Source: Symbiodinium sp. CCMP2592
Lineage: Eukaryota > Sar > Dinophyceae > Suessiales > Symbiodiniaceae
DNA length: 64,000 bases
Direction: 5' to 3'
Assembly (NCBI GenBank): GCA_905221615.1
Contig: CAJNDT010003369.1
Span: forward strand, 186,001-250,000
A model generated the notes under the pieces. That model was not told the origin of the DNA, did not search any database, and saw only the letters and a program-made list of their open reading frames with translations. Positions 54,555 through 64,000 of the stretch are shown one piece after another. A program made the translations under genes and the position numbers. The first letter of the stretch is position 1. Every line of letters begins with the position of its first letter.

Positions 54555-55380
54555 CCCAAGCTCGATCTCGAAGACGGATTGAAATGCGACTACTTCTACG
54601 ATAAGTCGCAGTGCCGAGTTCCCGACCTGGGTGCCCTGACACTCGGAAGCAACTAAGTGCGCATAGCCCAGGGGTTTAGGATTTAGGGCTTTGCTTGGTG
54701 CGTCGCAGAGACATCCTTGGCTACGCAGCCTGAGCTTCTTCTCCTGCTCTCGTGGCCCCTTGGACAGGAGCCCGGCTCATAGCGTGATTGTGCCCGAGAT
54801 CTACATGGACCGGGATTGCTAAACGGATCGATATGCAGAGTGTGGCGTTTGACGTTTGCAGCTACTTCAAGCCTTCGGTGCTCTTGTGACCAGACCAGCG
54901 GCAAGTTCCCCGACGTCCGGCAGGGAAACCACTTCTGCACGAGGTGGGCTCACGGGGTGAGGACTAAAGATACATTTGGATGGGCCGGAATGTCGGACTT
55001 GTTGCTAGGTGTACCGGTCGGCTGGTCACGAAGAAGGAGGGCAAGTACAAGTTCTTCCTCGCTTCAGACGATGGTCCCTGCATGCAAGATGTCGTCACGT
55101 GCCAGACATGTACGGTGCCGTGAGACGGTGTGTGACTCGTGTAGCTTGCTTTCGAGGCTCTAACATGTACTTGAACGGAAAGAAGATCGTCGACAACGAT
55201 GACTGCCACGGAGAAAGGGAGAGAGGCAGTGACGACGTGGAGTTGAAACCGGGTGCCCACGAGATCGTGGTGGACATGTGCGAGATGGGCGGTGGCGAGG
55301 TCTTCAAGATGCGGTGGAAAGGACCAGACAGTGGCAACTCCAAGGTCAAGATCCCGGCTACCGCGCTAAAGCACGAGAAG
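54555..55380 (+). CDS. PA14-like module G (five exons)
   Basis: Exons 54555-54637 (83), 54768-54813, 54894-54943, 55009-55073 and 55157-55380. Donors: GA (gacact), GA (gattgc), GT (gtgggc), GT (gtccct), GC (gcacgc). Encodes F-F-L-A-S-D-D-G-S-N-M-Y-L-N-G-K-K and V-D-N-D-D-C-H-G. Adjacent introns are short (71-130 bp), making this the most compact module. Confidence 0.78.
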
Positions 55381-55679
55381 GCACGCAGCAGAGTCTTGCG
55401 TACAGTAGGTTACAAGTCTTTCAATTGCCACGCACGTGGCCTTCAAGCCGTCAATGATGATGAACCTCTTAGGTCCTAACGAATCAAGCACCAACCTGCA
55501 GCGAGAACCTTCGGGGACCACTTGTTACTCAACGTTCGGGCTTACAGTCCCAAGTTGCAGATGGAAGTGGTGGTGATGCTGGCGATGACGACGAGGAGCA
55601 GGTATTAATGAGGGTGGTGAAGAAGCATATGACGATCATGATATGATGGTAAGCGACATTATGTGCAAGGAATGGTGGT

Positions 55680-55925
55680 CCTGACCATAACCACTACCGC
55701 CACCCACCGCCACCCACCGCCACTCACCGCCACCCACCGCCACCCACCGCCACCCGCGCCACCCGCGCCAGCCACGCCAGCACCGCCGCCACCGCCATCG
55801 CAATCACCATGGCCATCACGCCATCACCATCACACCAGCACCATCAAAACCATCACACCATCAGAATACCATCACCATCACCATCCCATCACACCGTCAT
55901 CGTCATCATCGTGATCGTTATCGTC
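55680..55925. repeat. CACCGC and CCATCA minisatellite/microsatellite
   Basis: Imperfect ccaccgccac repeats followed by catcaccatcacc and atcgtcatc repeats inside the intron between modules G and H. Confidence 0.75.
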
Positions 55926-56369
55926 ATCGTCATCATCCGCGTCTTTGTCCGTCGTAGCTGCTGCTTTTTGCTTTCCCTGGCCAGGCGATGGTCAAGGCCG
56001 GGCTCGCTTTGCCCGCTTTGCTCGAGAGCTGAGTGGCAGTGGGGGCGCGTTGGGGACTCTTCTGACGCAGCGATGCATGCGAAACCTGCGGAATGCGTCG
56101 GGATAAGATAGGTGGGGACCTCTGGTCTCACAAGGGGTTGTGGAGTATGATGCAGGGTTGGAGAGTCATGACAACGTGTTCGAGAGGCACGTGCAAGGCG
56201 CAGAGTAAGGAGACATGGGGCAAATGCCCCGGATGTGTTGAAGCCACTTCGCGGCTGCGCGTACATCTTGAATCTGTGCAGCTGCTTGCGATGCAGACTG
56301 CCAAGACTAAGACAACAAAAGATTAAGTGCCGAGATTAAGACCATAGCTAGCATTGCTGACGTCGCGAG

Positions 56370-57205
56370 GGTGGCTTGGTGTGCGACTACTTCTATGACC
56401 AGTCTCAGTGCCAAGTGCCGGACCTGGGAACCTTGACCCTCGGTAGCAAAATTCGCAGCAGATCCTCTTTGGGAAAGGCCCCCAAGCCCAAGAGCCTGGC
56501 GACTCCAAGATCAGTCGGAGAGTCTTCGTTGCAAGGACCCCGGGCAATCGTGTGGTCGTGCCCGAGCTCCACATGGACCGGGATTGTGAAAATGTGCAAA
56601 GGGGCAAAGGGTCCATGCATGGTATAATCTGATTCAGATCTTGTGCATATGGGTCTGCCTGCCGTCCTGCGCTCTTGCGATCAGACGAACGGGAACTTCC
56701 CCGAAGTCAAGCAGGGCAACCAATTCTGCGTGAGGCGCGGCTTGCTTAGTCACAGAGTCTTTCGCAGCAGCCGAACCTTCTCCGAGTCGCAGATGTCTGC
56801 GTAGGTGTACTGGTCAGCTTGTCACGAAGAAGGAGGGCAAATATAAGTTCTTCACAGTCTCAGACGATGGTGCCTTGCATGCGAGCACTTGTAAATAAAA
56901 GGTGGTGACATTGAGCAGTGAGGCGCTGTGTCTAAGGTTCCCTCATGTACCTGAACGGAAAGAAGATCGTCGACAACAATGGCTGCCACGGAAGCAGGGA
57001 GAGAGGCAGTGACGAAATGGAGTTGAAGCCAGGTACCCATGACATCATGGTGGACATGTGCGAGAAGGGTGGCGGCGAAGTCTTCAAGATGCGCTGGAAA
57101 GGGCCGGACAGCGACAATTCCAAGGTGAAGATTCCTGCCCGTGCTCTTCAGCATGTGGAGGCCGCAGACGAGTCACGGGGGCTCATAATAGTGCTGCAAT
57201 CCTAA
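56370..57205 (+). CDS. PA14-like module H (five exons, terminal, with stop codon)
   Basis: Exons 56370-56434 (65 bp, shortened 5' end), 56536-56581, 56685-56734, 56805-56869 and 56937-57205. Instead of a donor after the usual 224th base, the last exon reads on through A-A-D-E-S-R-G-L-I-I-V-L-Q-S to a TAA at 57203-57205, so this is the natural 3' end of a multi-PA14 gene. Donors: GA, GA, GC, GT. Divergence is slightly higher than in B-D (V-P-E-L-H-M-D-R, F-F-T-V-S-D-D-G). Confidence 0.75.
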
Positions 57206-58020
57206 CCCCGTTTAGGCATGCTTAGGCCCTAGCTTTCTGCGCCGCGTAACCAACGAACGATTTTCGCCCATTCATCAGAAACCGTCGAGCCCTACAAGAT
57301 AGCTTCTGCTGCATCTTTGCAGCCTCGAAAGGTGTCAGCTAGCCGCTAGCCCAAATAAGAAGTCTCAAAGCGCGGCTTTTTCGGACCCGGAACTTGCTTA
57401 AGGGAAGGGAGCAGGTTCGGCAGATGGAGCCCTAACACCCTAAACCGAAACCGAGAAAAGGCAAAACTGAAGCGCTTCTTATCTTTGAGGTCGGCGGCCC
57501 CAGCAGCTTGCGCAGCTTTCGGGTGTAGGGTTTGGGTTAAGGTTTGGGTTTAGGGTAATTAGGTTTTGGGGTTTCGGGGGATAAGGGTGCAGAGTTTGAG
57601 GGCATTGGCCCACGAAACAGTTAGACTAACATAGGAGCCTGAATAATTACCTCTACTATTTTGGGGGGTTCCTTGTTAGACTTATAGTATAATGGCCCCA
57701 ACACCCTATTAATTGTTAAGGCCCCTTCATTACAATTCAGAGATTTGCAGCCCACGACAGCCGATGCGGAAACCCAGAGCCAAGATTCCAAAGCTCTGCA
57801 AGCCCGTGAGTCTGCCCACAAACTGAACCACCCGAAGCCCTGACCACTGCAAATCCTATTCCCCGAGCCCAAACCATTCCTAAACCGCTAAACCCTAAAA
57901 CTCCAAACCCTAAAGCCCTAAACCCTAGACCCTGAAAACTAAACCCTAAAACCTAAACCCTAAACCGAAACCTTGACCTGAAACTGCAAACCTCCATCCC
58001 TATCGACCCACGTGGCCAGA
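57206..58020. other. Intergenic stretch with telomere-like words
   Basis: Probable 3' UTR and spacer between the PA14 gene and the laminin-G-type gene. It holds G-rich words (57525-57600) and then CCCTAAA-type words (57870-57965). No gene is seen. Confidence 0.45.
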
Positions 58021-58090
58021 TCTCGCTGAAGCCTCCCTTGGTCCTCAGCCACAAAGCGGCCTTTGAGTGCGGGAAGTGCCAGCCACTGGG
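58021..58090 (+). CDS. Candidate exon, unrecognised
   Basis: After ggccag the frame reads ISLKPPLVLSHKAAFECGKC. It is coding-like, and the flanks have the usual C-rich/AT-rich character. It may be an upstream exon of the laminin-G-type gene. Confidence 0.3.
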
Positions 58091-60501
58091 CCTGGGGTGT
58101 TGATTTATTCAATACATACATTTTATTCTTGTTGCTTATTATTGGGGGGAGGGGTGGATTCGGGTTTGCGAAATTTCGGGAGTTGGTGGTTTCTGAACCT
58201 AGCAAGTCTAGCATTGAGGGATGCTCGCGGGTGCAGGGTTAAGCCACAAACCCCTGACACACGGAACTCCCCAAGCCGCTGGACTCCTAAGTTTCAAGCA
58301 AGCCAAAGTTCCTCTATACTAGACTATGATATACTATGAGATGTCATATATTATCTGTAATATACTGTACTATACTGAGATAACTACTCCTGACAGTTCC
58401 CCAATATACCTGTACAGTATACAGCCCCCTTGATGCCCATACAGTGTTTTGTTTCTTGCTCCCCTCACCTTACAAGCCCTAAAGTAAAACACAAGCCCTG
58501 AACCCTAATCTAACCCCAATAGCCCCAGCTACACTAACCCCAATAGCCCCAGAAGCAAAAAACTATTCCCTCCCCTGCCCGCCAACAAACCCCTAAACCT
58601 AAAAGGCAAGCCCTGAACAACAGCCCCACCTACACTAACCCGAGCAACCTCAGAACCAATGCCCGCCAAGGAGCCCTAAAGGAATCCTCAGCCCTGTAAA
58701 TCCGAAGCCCTCAACCCTAAACCCAAGACTCAGGTTTAGGGTTTAGGATTTACAGTATCCTGAACCCTTTAGCCCCCTTCATAGCAGTTTAGGGTTTAGG
58801 GTGTAGGGAAACCCTAAACCCTAAAACCGTAAAATCTCAGTACCCTTTAGTCCGCAAGGTTGTCGAGCGAGGGTTCGAGCGCTGCGCTGCCCACTGGAGG
58901 GCCTTTCACCTTTTTCGCTGAGGCGCTCCTTTGCGGAGTTGTCCAGGGATTTTGGTAGCAGCGTTATATTGGGGTTTTGTAGAGTTGTCGTCGGATTTGT
59001 AAGCATTCTATGTTTTGCTTTGTTTCTTGCGTTTCATGAGGGGTTGTCGAGGCTTGCATTGGGGTGTTATTTGGTTTTGTTAGAGTCTTGTGAGGTATAT
59101 TGTTGGGTTGGGTCAGGTTTTTTTCGGGTCTGATGCGGGACCTGGGTGCGGTTTACGCCGTTATGTGGGTTCTAACTATGGGGTCATTCTCGGTTCCTGT
59201 ACTTGGTCAGTATAGGTTTGGAGTTCTCACACAGGCATACATGCTATCTTGGGCCTCGGGGTTGCAAGTCATTATACGGGTCCTGCCCTAAGCCACATGT
59301 GTCCAAAACTCGAGAGATTTAGTCACCTCAACTATGACTGCCGGCCCAGAAGAAGCCATAAATCCCCTGCAAACCCCAAACGGAAAAGCACAGGGAGCTT
59401 CTGCCAGGTCCTTCGAACAACCCTTTCTCTTTGTCTTACCAGCCCCTGCGTCTTCCAAACTCAAAATCCCAAACCCCGAAAGCCCCAGGCCTTGAATCTG
59501 AAGGCTTCGCTTGTACGAACCCCGAGCCCCATAAGCTAAATCCGAAACCTTCAATCCTAAATCTCGAGCTCCAAAATCCTACCAAACCCTACCCCCTAAA
59601 TGGCCCTAAATCTTAAACCCTGAGCCATTAAAAGCCCCAAATCCGACCTCTTTTGGCCAACACTAAGTCCTACATGCCTCTACACCCTAAACCCTAAACC
59701 TCAAACCCTAATTCTTGGGTGAGAAATGAGTGAACAGGGTCAGTAAGTCTGCTCCATTGGAGCTCTCCGACTGTACTGCAGCTGGAAAAAGGCCTTCAAA
59801 AAAAACACCTAATTCTTGGGCCAGGTCAACCCAAAGGGCCAAGCCGGAAAGCATCCTGGCATCCTCGGCTGGGGGAGCAGTGGGGCGCCTTGGCCTTCCT
59901 GGCTCCCAGATATGTTACGGGTTGAGGGTTTAGGGTGTATATATATATATATATATATATAATACTAATAGGAATAATGTTAATAATACCACAAAAAATA
60001 AGTGAGGCCTATCTGTTGAGGTATTCTGCACCAGATACTTGAAATCATGAGAATAGGCTCTGAAAGCTTCTATACGGTGTTGCGGTTCAGTGTTCTATAA
60101 GTGTCCGATAATAACAGATCGTCGGGCTCAGGGTCCTATACGGGCTCTGTAGGAATTTCACGGTTTGCTGCTGTAGGGTTTTGACTTGAGGTTACGGGTG
60201 GGGATTCGGGAGTTCGGAGAGGGTAGCTCCTTCGGCTATTTTTAGGTTGAGGGGAGCAGGTGCAACGATGCAGAGCTACTTGCTTTTGGGGTGTCAGCTC
60301 GATTTTCCAGCGCGTTATGTGCGTGGTTTGAGTTTGCATTGTGGGCTTACAGTTAGAGGGCATGCGAGTTTGCCTGGAATGTAAGCGTGAGCGATTGGGC
60401 GGGAGAGCTTGCTTTGGCTTCAGGTGAACGATTTAGAGCTGGCCCAAAACAGTACCAGTACTCACTACTCAGTATCCCCTGATCGTCCCCATACCATACA
60501 G
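58091..60501. other. Intron-like or intergenic stretch
   Basis: Telomere-like words on both strands (58490-58830, 59560-59710), a (ta)n run at 59938-59962 and short open frames without motifs. Nothing else is supported. Confidence 0.4.
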
Positions 60502-60590
60502 AACTATCTCCGCAAAGCCTACTGTGCCCAGGACAACTTCGTGGCCCTGCGAATGTTCCCCGGCCACAACAACGGCGGTCTCCATCTGCA
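60502..60590 (+). CDS. Laminin-G/concanavalin-like gene, exon
   Basis: After catacag the frame reads NYLRKAYCAQDNFVALRMFP and then G-H-N-N-G-G-L-H-L, ending at a GC donor (ctgca then gctctt). Joined to 60722 it gives L-H-L-Q-Y-W-K-A-N-G-Q-F, a beta-strand/turn pattern typical of LamG/ConA-like sandwiches. Confidence 0.55.
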
Positions 60591-60721
60591 GCTCTTTTTG
60601 ATGGGAAGGTTTTCTATAGCTTAGTCTTCTTTATATTTCGTATGAACCAGCCCTGAGCCCCCGAAACGAAGACTAATTCAAGGTCCTAAACCCTGAACCA
60701 AGATCAGAATACGAAGCTCAG

Positions 60722-60767
60722 GTACTGGAAAGCGAATGGCCAGTTTAAGGAGCTCGCCGTGGAGTCT
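60722..60767 (+). CDS. Laminin-G/concanavalin-like gene, exon
   Basis: Reads YWKANGQFKELAVES. It follows agctcag and ends phase 0 at a GC donor (gcaggt). Fits between the exons at 60502 and 61048. Confidence 0.55.
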
Positions 60768-61047
60768 GCAGGTTTGCTGATGCTTGGCCACGTCCGATGA
60801 TCAGAGTATCCGGTATGGAACCTGTAGAACTTGACACCGTTTCAGTCGAAGGCTATGGCTCCAGGGTGTCGGGTATTGTGTGAGTCAGGGGCCTCCATGA
60901 TAATTGCATGTCTGAGCACGCCGGGGTTTTGGGGGATATTTTAGCAAAGTCTATGGTGGGTGCTATCTTTGTAGCAGGGGTTTGGGGTTTACAGATATTC
61001 GGGTCTGGGATCTGGGGGGCTTTAGTTGAAGGTTTCGTGTTCTCCAG

Positions 61048-61162
61048 TCGAAGACAATGATGTGCTCCACAAGGAACGATGGTTGGAAGACCGTCGCAGC
61101 ATCCTGGGACAAGAGCACCATCAAGCTGTATGCCAACGGACAGCTCTTGAAGTCCAGCAGTG
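61048..61162 (+). CDS. Laminin-G/concanavalin-like gene, core exon
   Basis: Reads NDGWKTVAASWDKSTIKLYA and then N-G-Q-L-L-K-S-S-S. The W-x-x-V-A-x-[ST]-W-D...L-Y-x-N-G pattern is the best-known part of the LamG_3/pentraxin-type fold. It likely ends at a GC donor (agtg then gcttga) and joins to gctatt at 61688. Confidence 0.65.
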
Positions 61163-61687
61163 GCTTGATGTGAAAGGTTTGCTTAGGCTTTTATGGGTTT
61201 GGAGGTGCAGCAATCAGAGGTTTCACGCATAGGACTTTGTGCATAAATTCCACAATTTGCAAAGCCAGGCTTCATGAAGACGCTTGAAAACCGATCGTCA
61301 AACCCTAAGCCCTTGCTGGGTTGTTTTTAGGAAACTTTGCTTAAGTTACCGAATAGGGATCTATAGTAGATAATATGGTTTCATTATTCTGTTAATATTA
61401 TGACGGTTACTTAATATTAACTTTAGTCCCTCAAAAAGACCCAGTTAAGATGCGGAGTGACCATCATGCCACATCCAGACAAGACGCTGATGTCGGGTAC
61501 AAGTGATCTAACAACTCTTATAGGGCCCCATTAAAGGAACCCATAGAGTACATGGGCCCTAAACAAGGTTCTTCGTTGTGCTGTTAGACAGTCGTGCCCG
61601 CAGGTCCTGCTTATGCAGGCTTTACATTCAAGGTTTAGGGTACGAGGTATAGGGTTTCCATGGGTGGTAGCTGTTCGTCTTCTGCAG

Positions 61688-61764
61688 GCTATTCTGGTGC
61701 TTTCAATGCAGCAGACAAGAGCGGCTTCTGTGCATGCGTCGGCGAGCCCGGCCGTACCCATGAG
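61688..61764 (+). CDS. Laminin-G/concanavalin-like gene, exon
   Basis: After tctgcag the frame reads YSGAFNAADKSGFCACVGEP and then G-R-T-H-E, with a possible GC donor (gccatg). Two close cysteines. The 3' end is not certain; a further candidate exon with a strong gtaagt donor ends at 61887 (frame M-L-N-A-G-K-P-R-F-E-V-P). Confidence 0.45.
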
Positions 61765-62027
61765 GCCATGGAAGGGCAAGGTTGTAGGGCGTGAGGTTTA
61801 CAGTTTATAGAGTTAGGGTCAAGCTTCTACCATGCTCAATGCCGGAAAGCCACGCTTTGAGGTTCCGATGATGCGGGACTGGGCTCTGTAAGTGTTTGCA
61901 GCCGCGACTCTGCAGCGCCCTCACCGACCTTTGAACCCTGAGCAGAGAAGATGCAACACTCTACGGGTTTAGCATGCGCTGAAACTCCTAGACATTACGA
62001 ACCTGAAGCCTCCCTGTAGTTCCCGAG

Positions 62028-62335
62028 GTGATGGCAATATGAAAATCGGGAGCCGGGGAGCCATTGTGGCAAGGAACGAACCGGCATTGGAGAATCCTTA
62101 TGAACAGAACAGCGAGCGCCTCAAAGCACGAAGAAGGACATCCCCACTGAACCCTTTCACCTCTCACGAAGCCCTCGTAGGGCCAATAATTCCTTTCTTG
62201 GGCCAGGCTCTTGGTGGCAAGATGCGGAATGTCCAGATCATGAACAAAGCTCTCAGTGATGCAGAAATTGCCAAGCTTCCCTTGGAGCCTCCGCTGCAGC
62301 TGGGGGCTGCCCCCTCGCGTGCACTTGCAATGTAG
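62028..62335 (+). CDS. Laminin-G/concanavalin-like gene, terminal exon(s) with stop
   Basis: An open frame starting D-G-N-M-K-I-G after a cccgag acceptor and ending at TAG 62333-62335. The stretch from 62207 (G-G-K-M-R-N-V-Q-I-M-N-K-A-L-S-D-A-E-I-A-K-L) is the characteristic last strand and helix of LamG_3/ConA-like domains. An AG at 62205-62206 suggests that the piece 62050-62206 may be an in-frame intron. It marks the 3' end of this gene. Confidence 0.6.
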
Positions 62336-63117
62336 GGGCGGGCTTTTGTTCTGTCCTACGTGTAGGTGGGGCCGAAAGTCCCTATACTCTAAAACCCCTA
62401 AACTCTGTACTCTAAACAAACAACCTATACAAGCTTTTTGCCATTTGCAGTCTCTTCAACGGGTAAACCTAACATGTGAGCGCGAAATGATGCATCTGTT
62501 CGCTGAGGCGTGAGCGGAGTGTCACGAGATGACGGTTTCTCAGACAGCCCAATGTGGCCCTGGTACAGAAGCAATATATTGCGTAAGTCATGGCAGCCGC
62601 CTCATGTATGATGTAACGATATGGATAGCTGTATAGATTGCTTAGTCAAGATCTTTTCGGGCTCTCTGGGGTGGGCTAGTTAGGGCTCGTGTTCAGAGCT
62701 TAACTCGTTGTTTTGAGGGAGCAGCGTGAAAGATGAACCCCTACAGCCTAAGCCCTTAACCTAATTGTGCAAGACTTTAGGAGTTTCATATCCTTGCTGG
62801 AGACAGGCAGGAATCCGTTTCACCGACAGCGCGCGAGCTCTGCGCGAAGACCAAAAGTGAGAGCCTTTCTGCACGCAGTACATCCTAAGCCTAAGCCTGC
62901 AGGACGGGCTGGGAGATGAATCCGGTTAGGGTTAAAAGGGTTTAGGGTGTAGGGTAAAGGGTTTAGAGTCCACAATCCTGAAGCATATGTCCCAGTACCG
63001 GAGAATCGTGAGCCTTCAAGGCTCAACATGATGCTGTGAAAATGGCTACGGCTCGAGGCGTGGTTGTCTCTTTGCATGACTTGCTCAGTGTGCGGGGCTT
63101 TGAGGCTTTAGGGCGCA
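62336..63117. other. Intergenic spacer
   Basis: Between the stop of the laminin-G-type gene and the start of the oxidase-like gene, same strand. A TTTAGGG-like patch lies near 62925-62965. The sequence gctttag directly before ggcgcaATG could serve as a splice or trans-splice acceptor; that is speculative. Confidence 0.4.
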
Positions 63118-64000
63118 ATGGAGACCAAGAGGATGATGGACGACTCCAACTTCACTGGCTACACGCTGCTTTTCCTGATCGGTATTTTTGGATTCTTCCT
63201 GTCCAAGAGCCATTTGAAGCCTTTGTTCGTGCCTCGGTTTCGGAATTGGTCCGTGGCCAACATCGCCGCGGCCAGCGCCGGCGCGATTATTGTGGTGTGT
63301 GTTGCTGCATCCTCAGACAGCGTGTCCCGCGTGAACAGCACTGGAGATGCCACCGCCATGGCGATGTGGGTCTCCTTGCTGTTTTCCTTCTACAAGTTCG
63401 GACTGCATGATCTCCTCCGGATGTCGCGGGAAGCTGCCTGGAAGATTCACTACGCCTTCGGCATCTTCACGATTCTCATGGGGATGTTCCACGCCGGAAT
63501 AGTTTTCCGTCGTCTTGGCAACAATGTGTTCCACGAACTCCTTGCAGTCTTCGGCCTGGTAGGTTTGATCCTGATGATCTTGGGCGTGGTGCCCGCCCTC
63601 TTCGTGCGCTACGATCGGTGGAAGTCGCTCCACTTCCTGAGTTTCCTCGGGCTTCTGTTCACGATCTACCACGCCGTGGTTGAAGCTTTCAAGCGCAAGA
63701 CGCCGGTCACCATTACCACTGCCATCCTGAATTCAACTGCTGTATTGGCGTATCTGGGCCAGAAGATCTACACCCATGTGGCCACCAAGTATGCCGTGGT
63801 GCAGAAGAGTGAGGTTTCCGTGGAGCCGCGGTCCTCCCACGTCTTCCTGGATCTCAGCATTCCGGGCTTCGCCTTTCAAGCTGGGCAGTGGGGGCGACTG
63901 CGTGTACCCAGCCTCTCCTCCGTCGCACATCCGTTCACCCTCGTCCCCGGCCGCGATGGGGCCACTGTGAGTCTCTGCATCAAGGTGGGTGGAAAATTCA
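63118..64000 (+). CDS. NADPH-oxidase / ferric-reductase-like membrane protein (3' truncated by window)
   Basis: An open frame of 294 codons from ATG 63118 runs off the window with no intron, unlike the rest of the region. It has five or six hydrophobic segments. Two heme-ligand pairs are visible: H-x13-H (H-Y-A-F-G-I...M-F-H) and H-x12-H (H-F-L-S-F...I-Y-H), the exact spacing of the b-type heme histidines of NOX and FRE proteins. A FAD-binding ferredoxin-reductase-type domain follows, with H-P-F-T-L-V (the FAD-binding H-P-F-T motif) and G-Q-W-G-R-L-R-V-P before it. The C-terminal NADPH-binding part lies outside the window. Expected role: transmembrane electron transfer to oxygen (superoxide) or ferric iron; which of the two cannot be told. 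The start is the first in-frame Met after an upstream non-coding block. Confidence 0.8.
   Translation, partial: METKRMMDDSNFTGYTLLFLIGIFGFFLSKSHLKPLFVPRFRNWSVANIAAASAGAIIVVCVAASSDSVSRVNSTGDATAMAMWVSLLFSFYKFGLHDLLRMSREAAWKIHYAFGIFTILMGMFHAGIVFRRLGNNVFHELLAVFGLVGLILMILGVVPALFVRYDRWKSLHFLSFLGLLFTIYHAVVEAFKRKTPVTITTAILNSTAVLAYLGQKIYTHVATKYAVVQKSEVSVEPRSSHVFLDLSIPGFAFQAGQWGRLRVPSLSSVAHPFTLVPGRDGATVSLCIKVGGKF

Overview
The window looks like nuclear DNA from a dinoflagellate (Symbiodiniaceae or a relative). This is inferred from four things: large, intron-dense, same-strand genes whose introns use GC and GA donors as well as GT; degenerate plant-type telomere words (TTTAGGG/CCCTAAA) scattered through nearly every intron; long Thr/Ser (ACN)n coding tracts; and a very large Ty1/copia-type polyprotein with accessory DNA-modification-like domains. 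No bacterial gene organisation, rRNA or tRNA gene was seen.

Layout. (1) About 1.8-15.4 kb, + strand: exons of a cell-surface or secreted-type protein built from ~55-residue, four-cysteine, sushi/CCP-like repeats and a ~1.5 kb Thr/Ser-rich mucin-like exon. (2) 15.77-33.38 kb: a 67-bp satellite (about 106 monomers) split by a 10.49 kb copia-type LTR retrotransposon on the - strand (20050-30543). The element has two identical 242-bp LTRs, a 5-bp target duplication, a primer-binding site matching the anticodon half of a tRNA-Met, and one uninterrupted 3279-codon gag-pol ORF. (3) 33.6-34.2 kb: more CCP-like exons, so the satellite plus retrotransposon may lie in an intron of, or between copies of, the CCP-like gene. 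(4) 34.8-42.3 kb and 51.2-57.2 kb: eight tandem copies (A-H) of a five-exon PA14-like module. (5) 42.4-50.5 kb: scattered candidate exons of an unrecognised extracellular-type domain. (6) 58.0-62.3 kb: exons of a laminin-G/concanavalin-like domain ending in a stop codon. (7) 63.1 kb to the window end: an open, 3'-truncated NADPH-oxidase/ferric-reductase-like gene.

The most notable items are these. The retrotransposon polyprotein carries a candidate TET/JBP-like 2-oxoglutarate/Fe(II) dioxygenase domain and a C5-methyltransferase-like domain. The primer looks like a half-tRNA. The eight PA14 modules act as a natural experiment on introns: homologous junctions use GA or GC donors, and modules A and B carry three extra introns, one bracketed by a 5-bp direct repeat. 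Several families of ~100-200 bp terminal-inverted-repeat elements sit in the introns, some almost at splice sites.

Limits. Exon boundaries were worked out by hand from reading frame, repeat homology and G[T/C/A]...AG junctions. Gene starts, and whether neighbouring exon groups belong to one transcript, are unresolved. Domain names rest on motif recognition, not on database searches.
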